From: Agapetus fuscipes
Lineage: Eukaryota; Arthropoda; Insecta; Trichoptera; Glossosomatidae
NCBI GenBank assembly: GCA_951799405.1
Contig: OX637332.1
Span: forward strand, 32,141,366-32,205,365
Direction of reading: 5' to 3'
DNA: 64,000 bases
Position numbers and translations under genes: made by a program. Within the stretch, counting starts at the first letter, position 1. The number at the start of each line of letters is the position of its first letter. Positions 45,482 through 54,410 of the stretch are shown in pieces. The notes under the pieces were generated by a model. It was not told the DNA's origin. It worked only from the letters and a program-made list of their open reading frames with translations, and searched no databases.

Positions 45482-47952
45482 GATGTGGGAGTTGCGAGAG
45501 GATCACCTTGCTTATCACGGACAAGGTTTAAAAATTCTGAGGGATTAGACACGGTTTGTCATTTCCCTTGTGGGTCTTTCTATGTTTCGTCTTTTCCTTG
45601 TAAGTGTAGGGATGGGATGGAAAGCGTCCGTGCACGACTTTATTGGAACCATCCCGGCATTCGCCATTACGACTGAGGAATCACGGTAAACTCAGTCGGG
45701 ATGGGCGGCTCATTGGCCTTCCGGTTTGGTTAAATTAACCTCCGGCATCTCATTACCTATATGTGATGTCTGTTTGTATTAGTCTGTTCGTGTCTGTGTT
45801 AGTGCAAGTGTTTGTGTCTCCTTTACATTTTCCTCGTTTATTTTTCTCATTATTTTATAAATAGTTCCAAAATAGTCAAAAATTGTTTTTGTGTATGAAG
45901 AATCCAATATTAATTTTCTGATTTCACTGAGATTTTGAACGTTGATGTTATATTTATTTTCCAGATTGAATTTGGTTTTTTCAAGGAAGGGACATTCAAA
46001 AAGCAAATGAAGGACAGTTTGTTCACTTTGGTTGTTACATGGACAGGTGTTTATAGTTAGAATTTTAAATCTATACAGGTAACTGCGGAAGAAACCATGC
46101 CCAGACAGGAACTGGGTCGTTTCGTAAGTCGGTGAATACACTCTGGCTAATAACATTGCTTCTTGTATGTTTTGGAAGAACATCCTTGTGGTGCTTCCTG
46201 CAGTATCCCGTAGATATGCGTCGTTCCAGTCCGACAAGGTTTTTGCCTTTAGTTCTCCTCTAGCATGGCTGATTGGGTAACTATCGTAGGCAGGTTTCAA
46301 CTTTAAAGACCCAGCTGCTCTTGCCAGTTCGTCCGCCCGGTCGTTCCCAGGGTCACAGGAGTGGCCCTTGACCCAGCGAAATGATATCCGACAACCCTTC
46401 GCTCTCAAACGGTCACATCTGGAGAAAATTTCCCTCACAATTGGGTTGAGGCTTTCGCAATCCTTGATCGCATGCAGACCGGAGAGGGAATCGGATTCCA
46501 CACGGATCGTTGAACCACTGATTCTTTTTTTAAGGGCTCATTCAGCGGCCGCTTGCATTGCGAAAAGCTCGGCCTGAAACACAGAACAGTGATCGTCGAG
46601 CTTAAGCTTTCTGCTGTCAACCTCGATTCCTTCCCTGAACACAGCAAATGCAGCGCCTACTCTGCCCTCCAGGCGACTGCCATCCGTGAAGATACAGTAC
46701 TGGACATGAGTCCTTACAGCCTGTAGGTCAAGCTCTTCACCCTGGAGACGCGCCGGGTGTGGTAAAGACCTCCAATCTACTGCCCTCATGCAGGTCCTGT
46801 CCGAAGGGAGTGAGAACAGGGGGGCTCCCTGTTTTATACGATAGAGCTCGGATGTCTCCAAGACCCGGAGATGCAGAGGGGGGACTCCCGAAATAGCCAG
46901 AGCAGAATTCAGAGACATTGTGCGATACCCGTGGCATAGACGGATGCATATGGGCCTTTGAGCTTGATTTAGCTTTTTTCGCACGGCTTTTGAAGCGCAT
47001 GCATTAGCCCATATGCTGGAACAATAAAGCGCCATTGGTTCCACTGCCCCCATGTATAGGGTCCTGAGAACGTCTGATGATAATCCCCAGGTAGGTTTAG
47101 CGGTTCGGGCGATTGCACCAAACGTCTTCGCCATTCTTTGACAGACATATTCTACGTGTTTGGTGAACTTTAAATTGTTATCAATGATGACTCCCAACAA
47201 TTTGAAGTTGTCGACGATCTTGATCCTATGTGGTCCAAGGAATAGATCGGGATTGCGATCTATGTATTTCCTCGTGACGCACATTGCTAAGGTCTTAGAT
47301 GGCGAGAACTTCAGCTTGCAACGCATGCTCCAGTCGTAGACTGTCTTGAGAGCGTTGTCGGCTCGCTTCTTGGTTTCAGACATCGTTCTCCCCGAAGCGA
47401 TCAGAACGATGTCATCGGCGTAAGCCTGAACGTGCGTTTCATCGTCGAATGTTTGCTGCAGCAGATCGTCGACGATGACGTTCCAAAAGAACGGGCCGCA
47501 CGCAGATCCCTGCACGCAGCCCAGAGATGTCGTTTTGCTAACAGTCGTGTTGCCAAAAGTTAGTTTGACTCTTCTCCCTGATAAGTATGATCTGACTAAG
47601 GAGTATAAGTTCTTCGGGCAGCGTCTTTTCCCCAGTTCGACCAGAAGGAAAGGCCACCATGCGTGGTCAAATGCTCCCTTGATGTCGAGCGAGACCACCA
47701 GAGCGATCATCTTCCTCTTGAGAGTTTGATGAAGGATCGATGTGATTCTGTTGAGTGCATCTTCAGCGGATTTCTGCCTTGTGAATCCATATTGGTTTTC
47801 GCTTAAAAGGTGTTTGGTGTAGAAGAGCCACGAGAGCCATCCAACTATCACCTTTTCGAGGACTCGACCCAAAACAGGCAGCAAACCAATGGGTCTCAGG
47901 GATCCGACGTCATCCTGAGGCTTCCCATGTTTAGGAATCAGGATAACGTCAA
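45482..47952 (-). mobile_element. R1-type retrotransposon with RNase H, opposite orientation (5'-truncated)
   Basis: On the - strand the element ends at 45482 in A10 (45472-45481) followed by CCTAACCTTACC. It is thus also attached to telomere repeat but in the reverse orientation to A-E. It keeps RT and RNase H and is 5'-truncated at about 47953, where it meets the truncated 5' end of element C head to head. The opposite polarity recalls the TRAS/SART pair of silkworm. Confidence 0.88.
45779..47952 (-). pseudogene. ORF2 of the minus-strand R1-type element (RT, RNase H, zinc motif)
   Basis: Begins within the RT (VILIPKHGKPQDDVGSLRPI) and has ENQYGFTRQKSAEDAL, VSLDIKGAFDHAWW, TSLGCVQGSACGPFFWN and VQAYADDIVLIASG. 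The RNase H domain follows (IFTDGSRLEGRVGAAFA, FQAELFAMQAAAE, then VESDSLSGLHAIKD and SFRWVKGHSCDPGNDRADEL), supplying the D, E, D and D catalytic residues. The C-terminus has a C-x-C...H...C zinc motif. A TGA at 46535-46537 replaces a likely TGG in the RNase H domain without changing frame. A read-through start further upstream on this strand would use antisense sequence of element C. Confidence 0.9.
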
Positions 47953-48849
47953 CGACCTCTTCTGCCTCGGCTGCTGCTGGAGGGTTTCGAGGTGCCGCTA
48001 GCGAAATCGCTGCGGTACCTGGGGATCCAAATCGATCGTGGTCTCCGCTTCGGAGAACACATCGAGCTGGCGGCCGCCAAGGCAAGTGGAGTGGCGATTC
48101 AGCTGGGAAGGCTCATGCCGAATGTGGGTGGACCGAAATCATGTAGGAGGAAACTCTTGCATGAGGTCGTTCACTCCATACTTCTGTATGGGGCACCCGT
48201 CTGGGCGAAGTCACTGGAGGTAGAACAGCACAGGAAGAAGATGGCTGCCGTTCAAAGAAGAAGCGCGCTGCGAGTGATCTCCGGCTACCGCACCATTTCC
48301 GCCGACGCGGCTTTGGTGCTGGCTTCTTCTCCGCCCGTAGACCTGCTGGCGCTGGAGCGCAAAGCGGTGTACGATTCAGGTAAGGGACCGCAGCATAGGG
48401 CCTTGACGATGTCGAGGTGGCAGGATCGCTGGAGTTCGGCAGCCAAGGGACGCTGGACGAACAGGCTTGTCGGTGACCTTGGGCCCTGGTGCTCGAGAAA
48501 ACACGGCGACCTGAGCTTCCGGCTCACGCAGCTGCTGAGCGGACACGGTTGTTTCGGTGCCTATCTACATCGGATTGGCAAAGAAGCAACTGCAGCATGC
48601 TGGCACTGCGACTCGTCAAACGATGACGCGGAGCACACATTGCTCTCGTGCCCCGCCTGGGTGGAACCGAGGCAGTCTCTCATGGCTGCCATCGGAACCG
48701 ATCACCTGGGTGTGGGCGCGATGGTGGCGTCAATGCTCCAAAGCAAAGAGAACTGGAGTGCTTGGGAGGCCTTTGCCTCTCGTGTTATCGGCGTGAAGGA
48801 GGAGGCCGAGCGTGAGAGGCGGAGGCGCCCCAATCCAGAGATCGCGTAA
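47953..48849 (+). pseudogene. ORF2 C-terminal remnant of element C
   Basis: Encodes the part after RT motif C: KSLRYLGIQIDRGLRFGEHI, then the thumb-like region and CWHCDSSNDDAEHTLLSC, to the normal stop after RRRRPNPEIA. It has no endonuclease or RT palm, so it is not functional. The frame is open throughout, suggesting recent insertion. Confidence 0.95.
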
Positions 48850-48884
48850 CCCGACTTTGTAGTATACCCTTAAGGTAAGATAAG

Positions 48885-48927
48885 CCACACCTCGATGTTT
48901 TGGTTAATTCTGCTTTCCGAGGTGTGG
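48885..48927 (+). other. 3'UTR stem-loop of element C
   Basis: The same CCACACCTCG/CGAGGTGTGG hairpin as in A, B and E. Confidence 0.75.
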
Positions 48928-49051
48928 TGAAGTTGCTTCGGGGGGAGTGTTTAGTCAGTTGACAAACCTGGCACGCTCTCTGGTACGGGCCAGGGGGTGT
49001 CTTTTTGAAGATTCACTCCTCCTTTCCCCCGAAAAAAAAAAAAAAAAAAAA

Positions 49052-49090
49052 GGTTAGGTTAGGTTAGGTTAGGTTAGGTTAGGTTAGGTT
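49052..49090 (+). repeat. telomeric (TTAGG)n block between C and B
   Basis: 39 bp of GGTTA units ending AGGTT, directly followed by CCCCCTTCATGG, the first bases of B. Confidence 0.97.
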
Positions 49091-49308
49091 CCCCCTTCAT
49101 GGTTCGGGCCTTGTTGTGGCTAGGGGGCTTACGGTCTGCCGAAAAAATCTAGTGGGTGGTACTTAGATAGGCGCGTATCCTGGGTGGGTGGTAGGATAGG
49201 CGTCGGCAGACTTAACTAAAGCGCACCCGTCAAAACCCAAGGTGTAGAGGCAACGTGCCGATGGGTGTGTGGCTGCAGTGACGTTAAATGATCATGCACT
49301 AATAATGC

Positions 49309-49843
49309 ATGCATCAATGCAGTCGTGAACGTTCCCTTGGAGGTACCTGCCGAAACCTCCAAGTATTCAGGCTTAGCCGGCCAAGCGGGGCTCTGGTCGG
49401 CTGGACGTGTATTTCCCTAGCTACTCGTGGGATTGAAATGGAAGAAATTATTAAAAAACTTAACAAGACGTTGACGGGCCTGCGAAAGGTCGAGGAGTTT
49501 ATCGGGACACGAACCAACGTGCATGTACCGATTAAGATAGGAGTGGGGACGGCGAGCAATGAGTTGCAGGCGGTCCTGGACAGCCTCGTGGACCTGATCC
49601 GCGATGTTCGGGACGGTGACTGCCAGACCTCGCCGATGAAAGAAAGAGGCAAGGAGCCGTCAAAGCGGACGGAATCACCAAAGCGGCAAGAGCCGCTGAA
49701 GCGACAAGAGCCGCCAAAGAAGCGGCCAAAGAAGAAGAGGCTAAAGAAGCCTCCAGAAAGCGAGGATTCGCAGCAAGAGCAGCGGCCGCCCATCAACCAC
49801 TCACAGAGGCAACGACCGCAGCAGCAGCAGAAACAGCAGCAAC

Positions 49844-49875
<32 letters not shown>

Positions 49876-50739
49876 AAGCAGCAGCAGCAGCAGCGGCGGC
49901 AGCAACAACAGACGCAGCAGCGGCAGAAACAACAGCAGCAGCAACAAGGACAATGGACCCTGGTAAAGAGTAAGAATAAAAAAGCTGGTAATAACCAAAA
50001 ACGATTATCAAGGCCGGCGGAGAATATTACCATCTCCCCGGCCACTAAGTCGGACGACCCGCCCTCATACGCGAGGGTCCTCAGAAGCTTGGCTTCTGCG
50101 GGGGGGAAGGAAGACTCAGGCCTGCCAGTGGTGCACGGCATCCGAAAGGGTGCCGGCGGCTCGCTTCAGATTCGCCTGGCCAAGGGTGAGACCCGGGGGC
50201 CGGCTCTGGAGAGACTACTGGCCGAAGTCGCTGGGCCTGACTTGGTGGTTAAGAGGCTGTCCCCAAAAAGGACAGTGACCATCAAGGACCTCTACGAGGG
50301 TGTAGAGGTCGGGGAAGTGAGGGCCGCCCTGGGCCGGGCTCTGGGGGGGGACGTCGGTGAAGTCGAGGTCCTTCCCCTGAGACCGACCCAGTGGGGGTCC
50401 TACCTGTGCACGGCGAGGGTGCCGTGGACAACGAGGACAGATGCCCTCATTCGGGAGGGGCATCTAGAAATCGGGCTCCTCCGATGCCGCTTGCGTCCGA
50501 GGGTGGACGTGAGGCAGTGCTTCCGCTGCCTTGGGTTCTCCCACATTGCATCCCGGTGCAGTGTTGTGGGGCCCGGGAGCGAAAGGCTCTGCAGGCGCTG
50601 CGGAGCGGAGGGGCATGCGGCGGCAGGGTGTAGTGCCGCATTGCACTGCGCACCCTGCTCGAGGGCGGGTCATAGGGCCACGCACTGGTGTGGAAGTTCA
50701 CAATGTGAGGCTTTTCAAAGATGTCTGAAATTAAAGTAA
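49309..50739 (+). CDS. ORF1 (Gag-like RNA-binding protein) of element B
   Basis: An open frame of 476 codons from the first ATG. A start at 49438 (MEEIIKKLNKTLTGLRKVEE, ATG in GAAATGG context) is more likely because it resembles the start of the D protein region and the preceding 43 residues look like 5'UTR. It has a Lys/Pro-rich region, a polyglutamine tract (about 49816-49950), a central domain (PSYARVLRSL... LYEGVEVGEVRAALGRALGG) and three zinc knuckles at about residues 403-470 (CFRCLGFSHIASRC, CRRCGAEGHAAAGC, CAPCSRAGHRATHWC). It should coat element RNA and may direct it to telomeres, as shown for ORF1 proteins of the silkworm relatives. It overlaps ORF2 by 19 nt. Confidence 0.95.
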
Positions 50740-53717
50740 TCCAAATAAACCTGGGCCACTGCCAAGCGGCCCAGGATCTTATGTTTCAGGTGGTGCGAGA
50801 GAGGGGGGTGGACGTCGTCCTGGTGTCAGAGCAGTATCGTGACTGTTCCAGTCGCTGGTACTGTGACGGCGCCGGGTCGGCGGCCATCTTCTTCCCCTCT
50901 ACGAGCTTGTGCGTCACCAGGAGTGCTCCTGCCCCCGCTGCTCGCGGGTGGACTTGGGTGGAGGTGGCAGGCTGTAGAATCTACAGCTGCTACTTCTCCC
51001 TCAACCATCCGATTGAGCAGTTCGAGGAGGACCTGCGACGCCTCGAGGAGGATGTCCGGACGGCGTCGGTGCCTGTGGTGCTGGCGGGCGACTTCAACGC
51101 CTGGGCGACGGACTGGGGCTCGCCGGTGACGAACCGACGGGGTGCTCTCCTGTGTGAGGTGGCTTCGTGCCTACATTTGCTGCCTGCAAATGTCGGTGGG
51201 GAGTTCACCTTCCGCAGAGGCGCCACGGGTTCTGTCATCGACGTAACCTTCGCTGATGAAGGAATGATCGGACGGGTGAAGAACTGGCGTGTGCTCCCAG
51301 AACACACGCAAAGTGATCACCAGTGCGTAATCTTCACTCTGGCGATAGGGCTGCGGGCCGTCGCCCCCGGCTTGAGGGCCGCCGCTACGGGATGGAGCCT
51401 CCGCTCCCTGGACCCCGAATCCCTGCTCACCGTCATCGAGGATGGCAGCCGAGAGATCGCGGCGGCGACCGGGGCGGAACAAAAGGTAAGTAGTCTGAGC
51501 GTGGTGGTGGAGCGGGCCTGCGACGCCTCCATGGTCCGGCGCGGTGGGCACTCCCTCAGGCGAAATGTTTATTGGTGGACTGAGGAGATTGCCGGCCTGC
51601 GTCGGTCATGCTTGGCTTCGCGGCGTCGTGCTCAGCGCTCGGGCTGGACGAGCCTCCAGGCAGTGGAGGATTTCAGGACGACGAAGAGGGCCCTGAAGAG
51701 CGCCATCAAGCGCAGTAAGGAAAGGTGCTGGGGGGAGCTGTGTGAGGAGGTGGATCGGGACCCCTGGGGTCTGCCGTACAAAATTGTGCGACAGAGGCTG
51801 AGGGGACGTGATCTGGACCCTTACCTCAGCGATCCCCGGAACCTGACCGCAGTAATTGATGGCCTCTTCCCGCGCCACGACGACCGGCCGAGAACTGTGC
51901 GTTCTACTTCACCTGCGCCCGATCTCCAGCCATTCACGGCTGAGGAGCTTGAGGCTGCCGCGAGGAAGGTAGGTACAGGTAAGGCCCCTGGACTTGACGA
52001 GGTCCCAAATGAGATCGTGCTGTTGGTGGCCCGGGGGTTTCCGGAGGTGCTGCTCGACGTGTACAACAAGTGCCTGGAAGAGGGCCTAGTCGGCGCCTCC
52101 TGGAAGAGACAGAGGCTAGTCCTCATTCTCAAAAAGGCGGTCGCGGACGGACCCTCTTCCTTTAGGCCGTTGTGCATGATGGACGGCTTCGGGAAGCTCC
52201 TTGAGCGCCTCCTGCTCGGGAGACTACAGCTCATCCTGGAGGATCCGGAGCGGGGGCTCTCCGACCGACAGTACGGCTTCAGGCGGGGCCGATCTACGGT
52301 GGACGCCGTCGGTCACGTGGTAAGTGTGATCCGAAGGGCGTGGGAGGGCACGGTGAAGAGTCACCGACGGGTCGTCATGATAGCGCTGGATATCAAGAAC
52401 GCCTTCAACTCCGCGCGATGGGAACTTGTTCTCAGAGCGTTGAGAGAGGACTTCCGGGTACCAGACTATCTGATGGCAATGCTCGAAAACTATTTCGATG
52501 GCCGGACGCTGGAGTATCGTCACGGCCCTTCTGGCGTGGAAGAGAAGCGACGGGTGTCGTCGGGCGTCCCGCAGGGATCGGTCTTAGGACCCACCCTGTG
52601 GAATGCCCTGTACGATGGACTGTTGCGGACTGACATGCCGGAGGGGTCGAGTCTTGTTGCTTTCGCGGACGACATCGCGGTAGTGATCGAGGGGAAGACC
52701 TCCCGTGATCTCGAAATTTCAGGGAACGAGGCGCTTCGCCGGGTCAAGAGATGGCTCGACCGAGCCGGACTGCAGCTCGCAGTCCAGAAGACCGAGGCGG
52801 TGCTGTTCTGCCGAAAGCGGCCACCTCTTCTGCCTCGGCTGCTGCTGGAGGGTTTCGAGGTGCCGCTAGTGAAATCGCTGCGGTACCTGGGGATCCAACT
52901 CGATCGTGGTCTTCGCTTCGGAGAACACATCGAGCTGGCGGCCGCCAAGGCAAGTGGAGTGGCGATTCAGCTGGGAAGGCTCATGCCGAATGTGGGTGGA
53001 CCGAAATCATGTAGAAGGAAACTCTTGCATGAGGTCGTTCACTCCATACTTCTGTATGGGGCACCCGTCTGGGCGAAGTCACTGGAGATAGAACAGCACA
53101 GGAAGAAGATGGCTGCCGTTCAGAGAAGAAGCGCGCTGCGAGTGATCTCCGGCTACCGCACCATTTCCGCCGACGCGGCTTTGGTGCTGGCTTCTTCTCC
53201 GCCCGTAGACCTGCTGGCGCTGGAGCGCAAAGCGGTGTACGATTCAGGTAAGGGACCGCAGCATAGGGCCTTGACGATGTCGAAGTGGCAGGATCGCTGG
53301 AGTTCGGCAGCTAAGGGACGCTGGACGAACAGGCTTGTCGGTGACCTTGGGCCCTGGTGCTCGAGGAAACATGGCGACCTGAGCTTCCGGCTCACGCAGC
53401 TGCTGAGCGGACACGGTTGTTTCGGTGCCTATCTACATCGGATTGGCAAAGAAGCAACTGCAGCATGCTGGCACTGCGACTCGTCAAACGATGACGCGGA
53501 GCACACACTGCTCTCGTGCCCCGCCTGGGCGGAACCGAGGCAGTCTCTCATGGCTGCCATCGGAACCGATCACCTGGGTGTGGGCGCAATGGTGGCGTCA
53601 ATGCGCCACAGCAAAGAGAACTGGAGTGCTTGGGAGGCCTTTGCCTCTCGTGTTATTGGCGTGAAGGAGGAGGCCGAGCGTGAGAGGCGGAGGCGCCCCA
53701 ATCCAGAGATCGCGTAA
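50721..53717 (+). CDS. ORF2 (AP endonuclease-reverse transcriptase) of element B
   Basis: 998 codons, ATG at 50721 inside the end of ORF1 in another frame. Residues 1 to ~220 form an APE-type endonuclease with N10, E37, GDFN (about 123-126) and SDH (about 198-200). The RT domain spans about 400-720 with YGFRRGRSTVDAV, IALDIKNAFNSARW, GVPQGSVLGPTLWN and FADD (about 647-650). A C-terminal C-x2-C-x8-H-x4-C motif starts near 915 (CWHCDSSNDDAEHTLLSC). It would nick the telomere repeat and copy the RNA by target-primed reverse transcription. B reads SDHQC where E and D read SDHQY after the catalytic histidine, otherwise it looks competent. Confidence 0.97.
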   Translation: MSEIKVIQINLGHCQAAQDLMFQVVRERGVDVVLVSEQYRDCSSRWYCDGAGSAAIFFPSTSLCVTRSAPAPAARGWTWVEVAGCRIYSCYFSLNHPIEQFEEDLRRLEEDVRTASVPVVLAGDFNAWATDWGSPVTNRRGALLCEVASCLHLLPANVGGEFTFRRGATGSVIDVTFADEGMIGRVKNWRVLPEHTQSDHQCVIFTLAIGLRAVAPGLRAAATGWSLRSLDPESLLTVIEDGSREIAAATGAEQKVSSLSVVVERACDASMVRRGGHSLRRNVYWWTEEIAGLRRSCLASRRRAQRSGWTSLQAVEDFRTTKRALKSAIKRSKERCWGELCEEVDRDPWGLPYKIVRQRLRGRDLDPYLSDPRNLTAVIDGLFPRHDDRPRTVRSTSPAPDLQPFTAEELEAAARKVGTGKAPGLDEVPNEIVLLVARGFPEVLLDVYNKCLEEGLVGASWKRQRLVLILKKAVADGPSSFRPLCMMDGFGKLLERLLLGRLQLILEDPERGLSDRQYGFRRGRSTVDAVGHVVSVIRRAWEGTVKSHRRVVMIALDIKNAFNSARWELVLRALREDFRVPDYLMAMLENYFDGRTLEYRHGPSGVEEKRRVSSGVPQGSVLGPTLWNALYDGLLRTDMPEGSSLVAFADDIAVVIEGKTSRDLEISGNEALRRVKRWLDRAGLQLAVQKTEAVLFCRKRPPLLPRLLLEGFEVPLVKSLRYLGIQLDRGLRFGEHIELAAAKASGVAIQLGRLMPNVGGPKSCRRKLLHEVVHSILLYGAPVWAKSLEIEQHRKKMAAVQRRSALRVISGYRTISADAALVLASSPPVDLLALERKAVYDSGKGPQHRALTMSKWQDRWSSAAKGRWTNRLVGDLGPWCSRKHGDLSFRLTQLLSGHGCFGAYLHRIGKEATAACWHCDSSNDDAEHTLLSCPAWAEPRQSLMAAIGTDHLGVGAMVASMRHSKENWSAWEAFASRVIGVKEEAERERRRRPNPEIA

Positions 53718-53752
53718 CCCGACTTTGTAGTATACCCTTAAGGTAAGATAAG

Positions 53753-53795
53753 CCACACCTCGATGTTTTGGTTAATTCTGCTTTCCGAGGTGTGG
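53753..53795 (+). other. 3'UTR stem-loop of element B
   Basis: A 10-bp stem CCACACCTCG/CGAGGTGTGG, 35 nt after the ORF2 stop, is a candidate RT recognition structure. Confidence 0.75.
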
Positions 53796-53902
53796 TGAAG
53801 TTGCTTCGGGGGGAGTGTTTAGTCAGTTGACAAACCTGGCACGCTCTCTGGTACGGGCCAGGGGGTGTCTTTTTGAAGATTCACTCCTCCTTTCCCCCGA
53901 GG

Positions 53903-53935
<33 letters not shown>

Positions 53936-53937
<2 letters not shown>

Positions 53938-53986
53938 GGTTAAAAAAGGTTCGGTTAGGTTAGGTTAGGTTAGGTTAGGTTAGGTT
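53936..53986 (+). repeat. telomeric (TTAGG)n block between B and D
   Basis: Starts degenerate (TCGGTTAAAAAAGGTTCGG), then six GGTTA units ending AGGTT before D. Confidence 0.95.
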
Positions 53987-54410
53987 CCCCCTTCATGGTT
54001 CGGGCCTTGTCGTGGCTTGGGGGCTTACCAATGCTTGTCCTCATAAAGGGACGAGAGTTGGGACCAAAGCGAACCCCTGAGCGCTGGAGGGGGTGTTTCC
54101 CCATTAGCGCTCAGGTTTATTATATAATTATAGTTTATTTAATTATCTATTTATTTATATATTTAGTTTATGTAGTTTATTGGTGCTGCTGCCCGGTTGA
54201 CTCCGGTCTGCGGAATATCTAGTGGGTGGGACTTAGATAGATAGGCGCGACCCCAGGGTGGGAACATTCAGATAGGCGCCTGCAGGCCGGGGAAGACTGG
54301 GTGAAGCATTTTATTTTATAATTCTATCTTATGCATTGTGTTTATATTTGTGTGTATATGTGTATATATCTTATGCTTTTTTCTCTTTTTCAGAAAAAGA
54401 ATTCATCAAA

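Larger units (their letters stand above)
47953..49051 (+). mobile_element. telomeric R1-clade retrotransposon C (5'-truncated)
   Basis: The last ~1.1 kb of the A/B/E type, starting at codons RPLLPRLLLEGF and ending in 3'UTR and a 20-nt poly(A) (49032-49051). It is joined head to head to the minus-strand element. Confidence 0.95.
49091..53935 (+). mobile_element. telomeric R1-clade (SART/TRAS-like) retrotransposon B, full length
   Basis: A complete element: 5'UTR from CCCCCTTCATGGTTCGG, ORF1, ORF2, 3'UTR with hairpin and a 33-nt poly(A) (53903-53935), set in (TTAGG)n on both sides. Both ORFs are open. The 5' junction AGGTT|CCCCC is the same in B, D and E, which indicates site-specific insertion between T and A of TTAGG. 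Confidence 0.97.

Noticed and set aside
46538..48085. The 515-residue - strand ORF as one protein
   Set aside because: Its first ~45 residues are antisense sequence of element C across the head-to-head junction. Only the part from about 47952 down belongs to the R1-type element.
49314..50141. Cysteine-rich 275-residue ORF on the - strand (and its copy at 59431-60258)
   Set aside because: It is the antisense shadow of the CAG/polyglutamine tract of ORF1. The Cys runs are GCTGCTGCT read in another frame.
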